In this document: positions 32,967 to 41,036 of the stretch, piece after piece
Layout: every line of letters begins with the position of its first letter
Position numbering within the stretch: position 1 is the first letter of the stretch
DNA from: Streptomyces oceani
GTDB taxonomy: Bacteria > Actinomycetota > Actinomycetes > Streptomycetales > Streptomycetaceae
Direction: 5' to 3'
Assembly: GCF_001751245.1 (NCBI RefSeq)
Contig: NZ_LJGU01000145.1
Location: forward strand, 1 to 63,348
DNA: 63,348 nucleotides
The notes under the pieces: generated by a model
Told to the model about the DNA's origin: nothing
Databases searched by the model: none
The model's input: only the letters and a program-made list of their open reading frames with translations
Program-made: the position numbers and the translations under genes

Positions 32967-34784
32967 CTACCGGCGGCTTCCCGTGGCCAGTGTGGCCAGC
33001 TGCTCGGAACCGACGGGGGGCTCGGCGGCCCAGGGCAGGACGGCTACGTGCGTGGCGTGTTCCTCGACGACTTCGGTGAGGAAGCGGTGCTCGGTTGCAG
33101 CCTTGGCCGCCAGCAGCGGGTCGAGTGGTGCCGCGGCGTCCAGGCTCTGGTTGACCACCCAGCCGTACGGCTTGATGCCCGCGCGCAGCAGGTCTTCCTG
33201 CAGGGCAGCGGCCTCGTGTACTGGGGTGGCTTCGGGCAGGGTCACCAGCAGGACTCGGGTGTAGCCGGGGTCGGTGAGTCGGTCCAGTAGCTCCAGCGTC
33301 TCCGGGGAGGACGCTTGCCCGCTGCGCTGCTGGTCGATTTGGCGCTGGAAGCTGCGCGAGGCGTCGAGGAGCAGCAGCGTGTGCCCGGTCGGGGCGGTGT
33401 CGAGGACCACGATGCGGTCGGTGGCGGCGGCGACCGTTCGGGCGAAGGCGTGGAAGACGGCGATCTCTTCTGTGCAGGGGGAGCGCAGGTCCTCCGCGAG
33501 CAGCCGTCGTCCGTCCTCGTCCAGTTGGCTTCCGGCTTCGGCGAGTACCGAGGCGGTGTAGGCGGCGGTTTCGGCGGTCGGGTCGATGCGGGTGACCTCC
33601 AGGTTCTCCACCCCCGTTCCGACGACGGTGTTGACGTGCGCTGCCGGGTCGGTGGTGGTCAGGGTCACCGGCCGGCCGCGGCGGGCGAGTTCAACGGCGA
33701 GAGCCGCGGCGACGGTGGTCTTGCCGACGCCGCCCTTGCCCATGGTCATGACCAGGCCCTGTCCGCTCTCCTCGACCTCGTCGGCAAGGGCGGACAGACC
33801 TGCCCCCTCACCCTGGGTCGATGGGTGCGGCACTACCGCCTGAGCGATGGCCGGGGGCTGAGGAGCGAGCATGGCCCGCAGCCCGGGTACTCCGACAGGC
33901 AGTGTGGGCAGCAGAGGTACGAGATCGGGGTCGGCGAGCGAGGAGAGCCCGGAGGGAAGGCTCTCCAGGACGGCCTCCGCCCGTCGCTGCCAGGCGACAG
34001 CGAGCGGGTCGTCGTCCCGCGTCGCCCTGAACACCCCGTTGACGATCAGTCGTTGGTGGGCGATGCCCAGTTCGTGGAGCTCTGCGGCGGCGCGCTCGGC
34101 CTCCTCGACGGGCCCGGCGTCCGGACGGGTCACCAACGCCACCGTGGTGCGCTCGCCATCGGCGAGTACGTCCATTGCCTGGGCGTACCGCTCCTGTTGG
34201 GCGCCCATCTCCGAGAGTGGCCCGAGGCAGGAGGCGCCGCCGGGGTTGATGACGAGGTAGTCCGACCAGGCGCTGGGCAGACTCAGCAGCCGCAGGGTGT
34301 GCCCAGTCGGTGCGGTGTCGAAGACGATGTGCTCGTAGTGGTCTGCGAGTTCCTCGTCCGTCAGCAGGGCGACGAACTCGTTGAAGGCGGCGATCTCCAC
34401 GGTGCACGCGCTGGAGAGCTGCTCTTCGATCTGGCTGATCGCCGAGGCGGGCAGCGTGTCCCGGTAGGGGCCGACCACCTTCTCCCGGTACTGCACTGCG
34501 GCGTCAGCCGGGTCGATGTTCATCACCTGCAGTCCGGCGACTCCCGGCACGTTCACCGGAATGCGCCCGGCTTCCACGCCCAGCACCTCGTCCAGGTTCG
34601 ACGCGGGGTCGGTGCTGACCAGCAGGACGCTGCGTCTTTCGTCGGCCAGGGCCACGGCAGTGGCCGAGGCGGTGGTGGTCTTGCCGACTCCGCCCTTGCC
34701 GGTGAAGAACAGGTACCGGGTGGCTGCCGCCAGCAGTCCACCCAGGGCTTGGCCGGTCTCCGTCACGAGCACGTGGGTCAGCAC
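32967..34784 (-). CDS. arsA: Arsenite efflux pump ATPase ArsA (two-domain)
   Basis: 605 residues. Each half has a deviant Walker A of the ArsA/GET3 family: FFTGKGGVGKTTTAS near residue 22 and TMGKGGVGKTTVAA past the middle. Each half also has the DTAPTGHTLRLL signal-transduction motif (second copy DTAPTGHTLLLL) and switch motif DPASN or DPAAH. ArsA drives arsenite export with ArsB/ACR3-type carriers in the membrane. GTG at 34784 overlaps arsD by 7 nt; in-frame GTGs at 34772 and 34766 are also possible. It is last in the leftward arsC-trxB-arsD-arsA operon. Confidence 0.93.
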   Translation of the reverse strand: MLTHVLVTETGQALGGLLAAATRYLFFTGKGGVGKTTTASATAVALADERRSVLLVSTDPASNLDEVLGVEAGRIPVNVPGVAGLQVMNIDPADAAVQYREKVVGPYRDTLPASAISQIEEQLSSACTVEIAAFNEFVALLTDEELADHYEHIVFDTAPTGHTLRLLSLPSAWSDYLVINPGGASCLGPLSEMGAQQERYAQAMDVLADGERTTVALVTRPDAGPVEEAERAAAELHELGIAHQRLIVNGVFRATRDDDPLAVAWQRRAEAVLESLPSGLSSLADPDLVPLLPTLPVGVPGLRAMLAPQPPAIAQAVVPHPSTQGEGAGLSALADEVEESGQGLVMTMGKGGVGKTTVAAALAVELARRGRPVTLTTTDPAAHVNTVVGTGVENLEVTRIDPTAETAAYTASVLAEAGSQLDEDGRRLLAEDLRSPCTEEIAVFHAFARTVAAATDRIVVLDTAPTGHTLLLLDASRSFQRQIDQQRSGQASSPETLELLDRLTDPGYTRVLLVTLPEATPVHEAAALQEDLLRAGIKPYGWVVNQSLDAAAPLDPLLAAKAATEHRFLTEVVEEHATHVAVLPWAAEPPVGSEQLATLATGSRR

Positions 34785-35158
34785 CCCTCGGGGCCGCAGC
34801 CGCAGTCGTCGTTGTCCTCCGGCTCCGCGGCCAGGGGAAGGGAGGGCCGCTCGGTCTGGGCGCCGGTCCAGTCGGCAAGTTCCAGACGGGTCGGGTAGCG
34901 GCCGGAGCAGCGCAGGGTGCCGTCCACCACGACGGCGGGCAGTGCGTCGTCGCCCTTTTCCTGCATCAGCGTGGTGATCTCGCTGTGCTTGGCGAACTCG
35001 CCCGGCTCGGTGGCCAGTCCGAAGCGGGCCACCTCCACGCCGGTCTGGCCGAGCCATTCCACGTCGGCGGAGAACTGCGTCAGTGCGGGGTCGACGGACG
35101 GGCCGCAGACGCCGGTGGGGCAGCACAGGGCGGGGTCGTACACGTGGACAGTGGACAT
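34778..35158 (-). CDS. arsD: Arsenic metallochaperone ArsD
   Basis: 126 residues. The N-terminal VYDPALCCPTGVCGP has the Cys-Cys and third Cys (12, 13, 18) that bind arsenite in ArsD; the thioredoxin-like body includes DALPAVVVDGTLRCSGRYPT; and the C-terminus has a Cys-rich tail DNDDCGCGPEGC with vicinal cysteines. ArsD passes arsenite to ArsA, and it overlaps that gene here. The arrangement in one operon supports this role. Confidence 0.93.
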   Translation of the reverse strand: MSTVHVYDPALCCPTGVCGPSVDPALTQFSADVEWLGQTGVEVARFGLATEPGEFAKHSEITTLMQEKGDDALPAVVVDGTLRCSGRYPTRLELADWTGAQTERPSLPLAAEPEDNDDCGCGPEGC

Positions 35159-35223
35159 TCGGCGTTCCTCTTCGTGTTGATCGGTTCGGCGACGGGTGGC
35201 GTCACCGGGGACTCCGCCGTCGG

Positions 35224-36204
35224 TCAGAGGGCGGTGGCCTTCTCCGGCTCCGGGGTGTGCTCCCCGTCGATGAGAGCGGCGAGGTAGCGCTCGGCGTCGA
35301 GGGCGGCGGAGCAGCCGGTGCCGGCTGCCGTGATGGCCTGGCGGTAGGTGTGGTCGACGACGTCGCCGGCGGCGAAGACTCCGGGGATGTTGGTGCGGGT
35401 GGAGGGAGCATCGACCTTGAGGAAGCCGTCCTCGTCGAAGTCCAGTACGCCCTCGAAGAGTTCGACGCGCGGGTCGTGGCCGATCGCGACGAAGAGGCCC
35501 GTGACGGCCAGTTCGGAGGTTTCACCGGTCTTGGTGTTCTTGAGGGTGAGGCCGGAGAGCTTGGTCTCCTTCTCGTGGATCTCGGCGACCTCGCTGTCCC
35601 AGGCGAAGGAAATCTTCAGGTCGGCGAACGCCCGCTCCTGCATGGCCTTGGAGGCGCGCAGGGTGTCGCGTCGGTGCACGACGGTGACGGACCTGGCGAA
35701 GCGCGAGAGGAAGGTCGCCTCCTCGATAGCGGTGTCGCCACCGCCCACCACGGCGATGTCCTGCTCACGGAAGAAGAAGCCGTCGCAGGTGGCGCAGTAG
35801 GACACCCCGCGACCGGACAGCTCGTCCTCCGTGGGGAGGTTCAGCTTGCGGTGCTGCGAGCCCGTGGAGACGATCACCGTCCTGGCCCGGTGGACGGTGC
35901 CGGTCGCGTCGGTGACGGTCTTGATCTCACCGGACAGGTCGACGGAGGCGACATCGTCCGAGATCAGCTCAGCCCCGAAGCGCTCGGCCTGGGCACGCAT
36001 CTGGTCCATCAGCTCCGGGCCCATGATGCCGTCGGAGAAGCCGGGGTAGTTCTCCACCTCGGTGGTGTTCATCAGCGCGCCGCCTGCGGTGACGGAGCCC
36101 TCGAAGACGAGCGGCTTCAGGGACGCACGAGCGGTGTAGAGCGCCGCTGTGTAGCCCGCGGGCCCGGAGCCGATGACGATGACGTTGCGGATGTCGGTGG
36201 TCAC
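35224..36204 (-). CDS. trxB: Thioredoxin reductase (arsenic-operon copy, TrxB/ArsT)
   Basis: 326 residues from GTG at 36204, overlapping the arsC stop. FAD-binding GSGPAGYTAALYTARA, redox pair CATC in VSYCATCDGFFF, NADPH-binding GGGDTAIEEATFLSRF and C-terminal FAADGDVVDHTYRQAIT-like segment (here FAAGDVVDHTYRQAIT) are all present. It reduces thioredoxin with NADPH, which in turn regenerates the downstream-type arsenate reductase. Its place between arsC and arsD suggests dedicated electron supply. There is a 65-bp gap before arsD. Confidence 0.93.
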   Translation of the reverse strand: MTTDIRNVIVIGSGPAGYTAALYTARASLKPLVFEGSVTAGGALMNTTEVENYPGFSDGIMGPELMDQMRAQAERFGAELISDDVASVDLSGEIKTVTDATGTVHRARTVIVSTGSQHRKLNLPTEDELSGRGVSYCATCDGFFFREQDIAVVGGGDTAIEEATFLSRFARSVTVVHRRDTLRASKAMQERAFADLKISFAWDSEVAEIHEKETKLSGLTLKNTKTGETSELAVTGLFVAIGHDPRVELFEGVLDFDEDGFLKVDAPSTRTNIPGVFAAGDVVDHTYRQAITAAGTGCSAALDAERYLAALIDGEHTPEPEKATAL

Positions 36205-36614
36205 TTGGTGTCCTCCGGGGCGATCTCGGCGATCAGGCCCTCGATGCGGGTCTTGATCTCGTCGCGGATGGGGCGGACAGCTTCGACACCCTGGCCCGCC
36301 GGGTCCGTCAGCTGCCAGTCGAGGTAGCGCTTGCCGGGGAAGACGGGGCAGGCATCGCCGCAGCCCATCGTTACGCACACGTCGGACGCCTGGACGGCGT
36401 CGACGGTGAGCACCTTCGGGGTCTCGGCGGTGATGTCGATGCCGACCTCGTGCATGGCCTCGACCACGGCCGGATTGACGGAGTCGGCAGGGGCGGAACC
36501 GGCGGAGCGGACCTCGATGCGGTCGCCCGCGAGATGGTTCAGCCAGGCAGCCGCCATCTGGGAGCGCCCCGCGTTGTGGACGCAGACGAACAGGACGGAA
36601 GGCTTCTCGGACAT
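36201..36614 (-). CDS. arsC: Arsenate reductase, thioredoxin-coupled (LMW phosphatase fold)
   Basis: 137 residues from ATG at 36614. The catalytic loop is FVCVHNAGRSQMAAAW (Cys11-X5-Arg17). The resolving cysteines lie in DVCVTMGCGDACPVFPGKRYLDW (Cys80, Cys85, Cys89), matching the thioredoxin-linked ArsC type. It reduces arsenate to arsenite before export by ACR3/ArsA. It leads the leftward operon and is divergent from arsR, sharing a 95-bp control region. Confidence 0.94.
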   Translation of the reverse strand: MSEKPSVLFVCVHNAGRSQMAAAWLNHLAGDRIEVRSAGSAPADSVNPAVVEAMHEVGIDITAETPKVLTVDAVQASDVCVTMGCGDACPVFPGKRYLDWQLTDPAGQGVEAVRPIRDEIKTRIEGLIAEIAPEDTK

Positions 36615-36640
36615 GACCGGGTCTCTTTCCTCACAGGTGG

Positions 36641-36685
36641 TTCCGACGCCGGAACGGTGGCATCAGCTGCCACTGGCGTCAGTGG
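36641..36685. promoter_or_regulatory. Candidate ArsR1 operators between arsC and arsR
   Basis: TTCCG-ACGC-CGGAA (36641-36654) and CCACTG-GCGT-CAGTGG (36670-36685) are two short inverted repeats in the divergent promoter. The adjacent ArsR1 is the natural binder; direct evidence is absent. Confidence 0.45.
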
Positions 36686-36709
36686 GGAGTGATGTGAGAG
36701 TATCAGTGC

Positions 36710-37045
36710 ATGATGACGTCAGCCAAACCTGAAGTGACACCGGAGGGGGTTGACCTGATCCGGGTCATCGCGGACCCGCTCAGGTTCCAGATCGTGACCC
36801 TCCTCGCCCGCGAGACGCTGTGCACCACGCACCTGGTGGAGGAGACCGGCGCCCGGCAGACGAATCTCTCCAATCACCTGCGGGTGCTGCGAGAGGCGGG
36901 TGTGGTGGAGACCGAGCCCTGTGGCCGGTACACGTACTACAGGCTGCGGCCCGACGTCCTCACCGCGCTCGCCGGTTCGCTCACCGATCTGGCCGAGATC
37001 GCGCGTACCACCATCGAGACCGACCGGAAGAGGCCCTGTCCGTGA
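36710..37045 (+). CDS. arsR: ArsR-family metalloregulator
   Basis: 111 residues; ATG at 36710 or the next ATG 3 bp on. The winged helix is FQIVTLLARETLCTTHLVEETGARQTNLSNHLRVLREAGVVETEPCGRYTYYRLRP. Cysteines at LCTTHL, EPCGR and the C-terminal RPCP could bind arsenite or antimonite. It would repress the divergent arsC operon and its own acr3 operon. The acr3 GTG overlaps its stop by 4 nt. Confidence 0.92.
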   Translation: MMTSAKPEVTPEGVDLIRVIADPLRFQIVTLLARETLCTTHLVEETGARQTNLSNHLRVLREAGVVETEPCGRYTYYRLRPDVLTALAGSLTDLAEIARTTIETDRKRPCP

Positions 37046-38139
37046 CCGACACCCAGACCCCGACCAGCACCGACGAGGGTGGGATCGTCGCAAGACTCTC
37101 CACCCTCGACCGCTTCCTCGCGGTGTGGATCCTTATCGCCATGGCGGTCGGCCTCGGCCTCGGACGACTCATCCCCGGGCTGAACGACGCACTCAGCAAG
37201 CTGGAGATCGGCGGCATCTCGCTGCCCATCGCCCTCGGCCTGCTGATCATGATGTATCCGGTCCTGGCGAAGGTCCGCTACGACAAGCTCGACACCGTCA
37301 CCGGCGACAAGAAGCTGCTGGTCTCCTCGCTCGTCATCAACTGGATCCTCGGCCCGGCCGTGATGTTCGCGCTCGCCTGGATCTTCCTCCCGGATCTGCC
37401 CGAGTACCGCACCGGCTTGATCATCGTCGGGCTCGCCCGCTGCATCGCCATGGTGATCATCTGGAACGACCTGGCCTGCGGCGACCGCGAGGCCGCCGCC
37501 GTCCTCGTCGCGCTCAACTCCGTCTTCCAGGTCCTCGCGTTCGGCCTGCTCGGCTGGTTCTACCTCTACCTGCTGCCCGGCTGGCTCGGCCTCGGCGACG
37601 GTCAGACCCTCGACATCTCCATGTGGAAGATCGCGCTGAACGTCGTCATCTTCCTCGGCATCCCCCTCGTCGCCGGCTACCTCACCCGCCGCCTGGGCGA
37701 GCAGAAGATGGGCCGTGAGCGCTACGAGCAGAAGTTCCTGCCGAAGATCGGCCCGTGGGCGCTGTACGGGCTGCTGTTCACGATCGTGCTGCTCTTCGCC
37801 CTCCAGGGGAAGACGATCACCTCGCAGCCGCTCGACGTCGCCCGTATCGCACTGCCGCTGCTCGTCTACTTCGCCCTGATGTGGGCAGGCAGCTTCGCCC
37901 TGGGCAAGACCATCGGTCTGGCCTACGACCGCACCGCGACGCTCGCGTTCACCGCGGCCGGGAACAACTTCGAACTCGCCATCGCTGTGGCGATCGCCAC
38001 CTTCGGGGTCACCAGCGGCCAGGCCCTCTCCGGTGTCGTCGGCCCTCTCATCGAGGTCCCGGTGCTGATCGGGCTCGTGTACGTCTCCCTGGCCTGGCGC
38101 CGCAAGTTCGGCTCCCAGGCGCTGACCACGAAGTCATAA
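37042..38139 (+). CDS. acr3: ACR3-type arsenite efflux carrier
   Basis: 365 residues from GTG at 37042. Ten hydrophobic segments. Family hallmarks include PIALGLLIMMYPVLAKVRY, ARCIAMVIIWNDLACGDREAA (with the conserved cysteine of the ACR3 pore), and AFTAAGNNFELAIAVAIATFGV. It exports arsenite across the membrane, by proton exchange or with ArsA. It is coupled to arsR upstream and followed 15 bp later by the DUF2180 gene. Confidence 0.95.
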   Translation: MTDTQTPTSTDEGGIVARLSTLDRFLAVWILIAMAVGLGLGRLIPGLNDALSKLEIGGISLPIALGLLIMMYPVLAKVRYDKLDTVTGDKKLLVSSLVINWILGPAVMFALAWIFLPDLPEYRTGLIIVGLARCIAMVIIWNDLACGDREAAAVLVALNSVFQVLAFGLLGWFYLYLLPGWLGLGDGQTLDISMWKIALNVVIFLGIPLVAGYLTRRLGEQKMGRERYEQKFLPKIGPWALYGLLFTIVLLFALQGKTITSQPLDVARIALPLLVYFALMWAGSFALGKTIGLAYDRTATLAFTAAGNNFELAIAVAIATFGVTSGQALSGVVGPLIEVPVLIGLVYVSLAWRRKFGSQALTTKS

Positions 38140-38154
38140 GCGACAGGAGGTCCC

Positions 38155-38376
38155 ATGCACTGCCTCGACTGCCATGGGCAGGGCAAGACTGGAGACGCCG
38201 TGGGTGTATGCCAAAGCTGCGGCGCCGCGGTCTGTGAGCAGCACGCACACCTCGGTGTTCGCCGGGTTCGTCGCGGCCCCCTGATGGGAGCCCCGCTGGA
38301 GACGGAGGTCCGCAAGGTCCTGTGCAGCGGCTGCACGGCAGTGCAGGCACCCGTTCCCGGAACGGCGCCGGTGTGA
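38155..38376 (+). CDS. DUF2180 family small zinc-ribbon-like protein
   Basis: 73 residues from ATG at 38155 (ACAGGAGG upstream). Cysteine pairs CLDC, CQSCG and the later CSGC, with HxH-type EQHAHL, suggest one or two metal sites. Small proteins of this type are frequent in actinomycete arsenic clusters; the role is unknown, perhaps metal handling. Its stop overlaps the following flavoprotein GTG. Confidence 0.85.
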   Translation: MHCLDCHGQGKTGDAVGVCQSCGAAVCEQHAHLGVRRVRRGPLMGAPLETEVRKVLCSGCTAVQAPVPGTAPV

Positions 38377-39434
38377 GTGCGGCGCAGGACGTGGTGGTGA
38401 TCGGCGGCGGCCAGGCAGGGCTCGCCGCCGGTTACCACCTGCGCCGCCGCAACCTGGACTTCGTCATCCTCGACGCTCAGGAATCCCCGGGCGGCGCCTG
38501 GCGGCACATGTGGGACTCCCTGCACCTGTTCTCACCGGCCGAATTCTCCTCCCTGCCGGGGCGGTTCATGCCGCCGCAGCACGGAGAGCCGTACCCGGAA
38601 GCCGCGCATGTCGTGGACTACCTGGCCGACTACGAGCAGCGCTACGGCCTGCCCGTACACCGGCCCGTACAGGTACGCGGAGTGCACCGCGACGGCGAAC
38701 TGCTGCGCGTGGAGACCGACTCCGGCACCTGGTACGCGCGCGCCGTCGTCAGCGCCACGGGCACCTGGTGGCGACCCTTCGTTCCCGCTGTACCCGGACA
38801 ACGCGCCTTTACCGGGCGCCAGCTGCACACCGTGGACTACCGCTCACCCAAGGACTTCACCGGCCAACACGTCCTTGTGGTCGGTGGCGGCAACTCCGGG
38901 GCGCAGATCGCCGCCGACCTCGCTGCGTACGACGGGGTCGAGCACACCTGGGTCACCCGCCGCCCGCCGCGCTATCTGCCGGACGACATCGACGGTCGCG
39001 CCCTGTTCGACGCCGCCACTGCCCGGCGCCGGGCCCTGGAGGCAGGACGTCCGGACACCGGCGGTGTGGCCTCGCTCGGTGACATCGTCGCGGTCCCGCC
39101 CGTACGCGAGGCCCGCGACCGCGGACTCCTCGTCCACGCAGGCATGTTCGAGCGACTGGACGCCGACGGTGCGGTGTGGCCGGACGGGGCGCGCAAGGAC
39201 GTCGACGCGGTCATCTGGGCCACCGGTTTCCGCCCCTCCCTGGCCCACCTGACCCCTCTCGGACTCCGTGATGCACGCGGCCACATCCCGACCGAGGGCA
39301 CCCGCGCCTGCGACGAGCCACGCCTGCACCTGCTCGGTTACGGCGACTGGACCGGCCCGGCCTCCGCGACTCTCATCGGGCTCGGCCGCCCCGCCCGCGA
39401 TGCAGCGCATGAGATCTCCCGGCTGCTCAGCTGA
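38373..39434 (+). CDS. Flavin-dependent monooxygenase-like oxidoreductase of the arsenic operon (ArsO-like)
   Basis: 353 residues from GTG at 38373. FAD motif VVVIGGGQAGLAAGYHLRRR, the middle LHLFSPAEFSSLPG block, second nucleotide motif VLVVGGGNSGAQIAADLAAY, and ATGFRPSLAHL near the end identify a class B-like flavin monooxygenase. Related proteins called ArsO occur in Streptomyces arsenic operons. Substrate unproven: candidates are organoarsenicals or arsenite. It is the last gene of the arsR-acr3 operon. Confidence 0.85.
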   Translation: MSAAQDVVVIGGGQAGLAAGYHLRRRNLDFVILDAQESPGGAWRHMWDSLHLFSPAEFSSLPGRFMPPQHGEPYPEAAHVVDYLADYEQRYGLPVHRPVQVRGVHRDGELLRVETDSGTWYARAVVSATGTWWRPFVPAVPGQRAFTGRQLHTVDYRSPKDFTGQHVLVVGGGNSGAQIAADLAAYDGVEHTWVTRRPPRYLPDDIDGRALFDAATARRRALEAGRPDTGGVASLGDIVAVPPVREARDRGLLVHAGMFERLDADGAVWPDGARKDVDAVIWATGFRPSLAHLTPLGLRDARGHIPTEGTRACDEPRLHLLGYGDWTGPASATLIGLGRPARDAAHEISRLLS

Positions 39435-39456
39435 CGCAAAGCTCCGGCCGGCTCGA

Positions 39457-39828
39457 TCAGCTACCGAAAGCAGCGAAGCTCTGTGCCATCGAGGCCATCA
39501 CGCTGGGCGCGACCCGGTAGTACACCCACGTACCCCGCCGCTCGGAGGTCAGCAGGCCGGCTTCCTTGAGCTTCTTGAGGTGGTGGCTGACCGTGGGCTG
39601 GGAGACGCCGACATCGGAGATGTCGCAGACGCACGCCTCGCTTCCCTCGTGCGAGGCCACGGCGGAGAACAGCCGCAGCCGAACCGGGTCGCCCAGCGCC
39701 TTGAACATCGGCGCGGCCACGGACGCCTCCTCGGCGCTCATCGGCCGCTCGGTCAGGGGCGGGCAGCAAGGGGCCACGATCTCGCCCGTGCCGGACTCGG
39801 TCAGCGGCTGCACCTCGACATTCGACAT
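39457..39828 (-). CDS. Second ArsR-family metalloregulator
   Basis: 123 residues from ATG at 39828. The winged helix contains LFSAVASHEGSEACVCDISDVGVSQPTVSHHLKKLKEAGLLTSERRGTWVYYRV, including the CVCD motif in the recognition helix region that binds As(III)/Sb(III) in classic ArsR proteins, plus an N-terminal APCCPP. It differs from ArsR1, so the island has two sensor types. It has a 21-bp motif shared with the promoter of the flavoprotein pair at 40960-40980. Confidence 0.92.
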   Translation of the reverse strand: MSNVEVQPLTESGTGEIVAPCCPPLTERPMSAEEASVAAPMFKALGDPVRLRLFSAVASHEGSEACVCDISDVGVSQPTVSHHLKKLKEAGLLTSERRGTWVYYRVAPSVMASMAQSFAAFGS

Positions 39829-39852
39829 ACATCTATGTTGACACATGTCGAA
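39821..39852. promoter_or_regulatory. ArsR2 operator candidate at its own start
   Basis: TTCGACAT (39821-39828) and ATGTCGAA (39845-39852) are a perfect inverted repeat that includes the arsR2 start codon. Inside it TCTATGTTGAC-N5-TCGAA (39832-39852) recurs at 40960-40980. Confidence 0.65.
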
Positions 39853-39872
39853 CCAAGAGTGCGAGGGCCGGG

Positions 39873-40934
39873 TCAGCTGCGCTCCAAGTGGGCCGCGAGC
39901 CGTCGCGCGACGCGGGCCGCATCCCGCCCTACGCCGCGTAGAGAATTGGAGGAGAGGCTGCGCTGCCACTCCAGCCCGACGAAGGCCAGGCCCTCGTGGG
40001 TAGGTGAGATGCCGTCGCGGTGACTCGGGCGGCCCGCTGCGTCGAGAGCGCCGTCCAGCACGGCGAGATACGGCAGGTCAGGCCGGTAGCCGGTGGCCAG
40101 CAACACTGTGTCCACCTGCTCGTGAGCTCCGTCCGGCCAGGTCGCCTTCGTGCCCTCGAAGCCGGTGAACAGCTCTCGCCGGTCCGGGGCACCCTGGGTG
40201 AGTGCGCCCCTGTAGCGCCCGTCGTCGATGACCAGCTGGGTCGGCGGCGTGCGCACGAGGCGGCCGAGTGGTGCAGCATCAAGGCCGGTTCGCTTCAGCC
40301 AGAAGTGCAGGTCGCGACCCGCGATGCGCTGTCGGGTGAACTTCACGGGACTGCGGCTCGCCAGCGTGACCCGGGCAACGGTGGCGAGTTCGGCGGCTAT
40401 CTGTACGGCCGAGTTCCGCGCCCCCGCCACGACAACCCGCCGACCCGCGAACGGGCGCGGGTTCCGGTAGTCGGCAGCGTGCAGCACCTCGCCACCGAAG
40501 CCCTCCAGGCCCGGCAGTGCCGGACGGTACGGGTGCCCGAACGAACCCGAGGCGGCGACAACGGCGCGGGCCGCCAGTCGGTCGCCGCCCTCAAGTGCCA
40601 GCTCGAACTCCTTGCCGACCTGCCGGACTGCGGTGACTCGCTGACCGGTACGGACCTCGGCGTCCAGTCGCGCGGCGTACGCGGACAGGTAGGCGACCAC
40701 CTCGTCCCGGCGCGGATAACGGTCCGGATCGCCACCGGGGAATGGCATGCCGGGCAGGGAGCTGTACCGGGCGGGCGAGAACAGGGTGAGGCTGTCGTAA
40801 TAGCGCGGCCACGACCCGGCCGCACGGTCGGACTGCTCCAGCACCACGGGCAGTAGCCCGTGCTGCCGCAAGGCGTGCGCTGCGGCCAGCCCGGACTGGC
40901 CGCCGCCGATCACCGCCACGTCGATGCGCTCCAC
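39873..40934 (-). CDS. Flavin-containing monooxygenase-like protein (second arsenic module)
   Basis: 353 residues from GTG at 40934, chosen because AAGGAG lies 6 nt upstream; an ATG at 40976 would lie in the operator. FAD motif IDVAVIGGGQSGLAAAHALR, SLTLFSPARYSSLPG, second motif VVVAGARNSAVQIAAELA (first glycine of the usual GxGxxG replaced by Ala) and ATGYRPDLPYL are seen. It is a paralogue of the 38373 flavoprotein. It sits between arsR2 and a divergent flavoprotein under the same putative operator. Confidence 0.85.
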   Translation of the reverse strand: MERIDVAVIGGGQSGLAAAHALRQHGLLPVVLEQSDRAAGSWPRYYDSLTLFSPARYSSLPGMPFPGGDPDRYPRRDEVVAYLSAYAARLDAEVRTGQRVTAVRQVGKEFELALEGGDRLAARAVVAASGSFGHPYRPALPGLEGFGGEVLHAADYRNPRPFAGRRVVVAGARNSAVQIAAELATVARVTLASRSPVKFTRQRIAGRDLHFWLKRTGLDAAPLGRLVRTPPTQLVIDDGRYRGALTQGAPDRRELFTGFEGTKATWPDGAHEQVDTVLLATGYRPDLPYLAVLDGALDAAGRPSHRDGISPTHEGLAFVGLEWQRSLSSNSLRGVGRDAARVARRLAAHLERS

Positions 40935-40959
40935 AAGGGTCTCCTTGATTCGGCCAATG

Positions 40960-40980
40960 TCTATGTTGACGTTCATCGAA
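40960..40980. promoter_or_regulatory. Second copy of the ArsR2-type motif
   Basis: TCTATGTTGAC-N5-TCGAA, identical in the fixed positions to 39832-39852, located between the divergent flavoprotein genes at 40934 and 41037. It probably couples both to ArsR2. Confidence 0.6.
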
Positions 40981-41036
40981 TCAGGTGTCACCCTGGCGGC
41001 ACAAGACATCGACAGATATCGAACCCAGGAGTTCTC

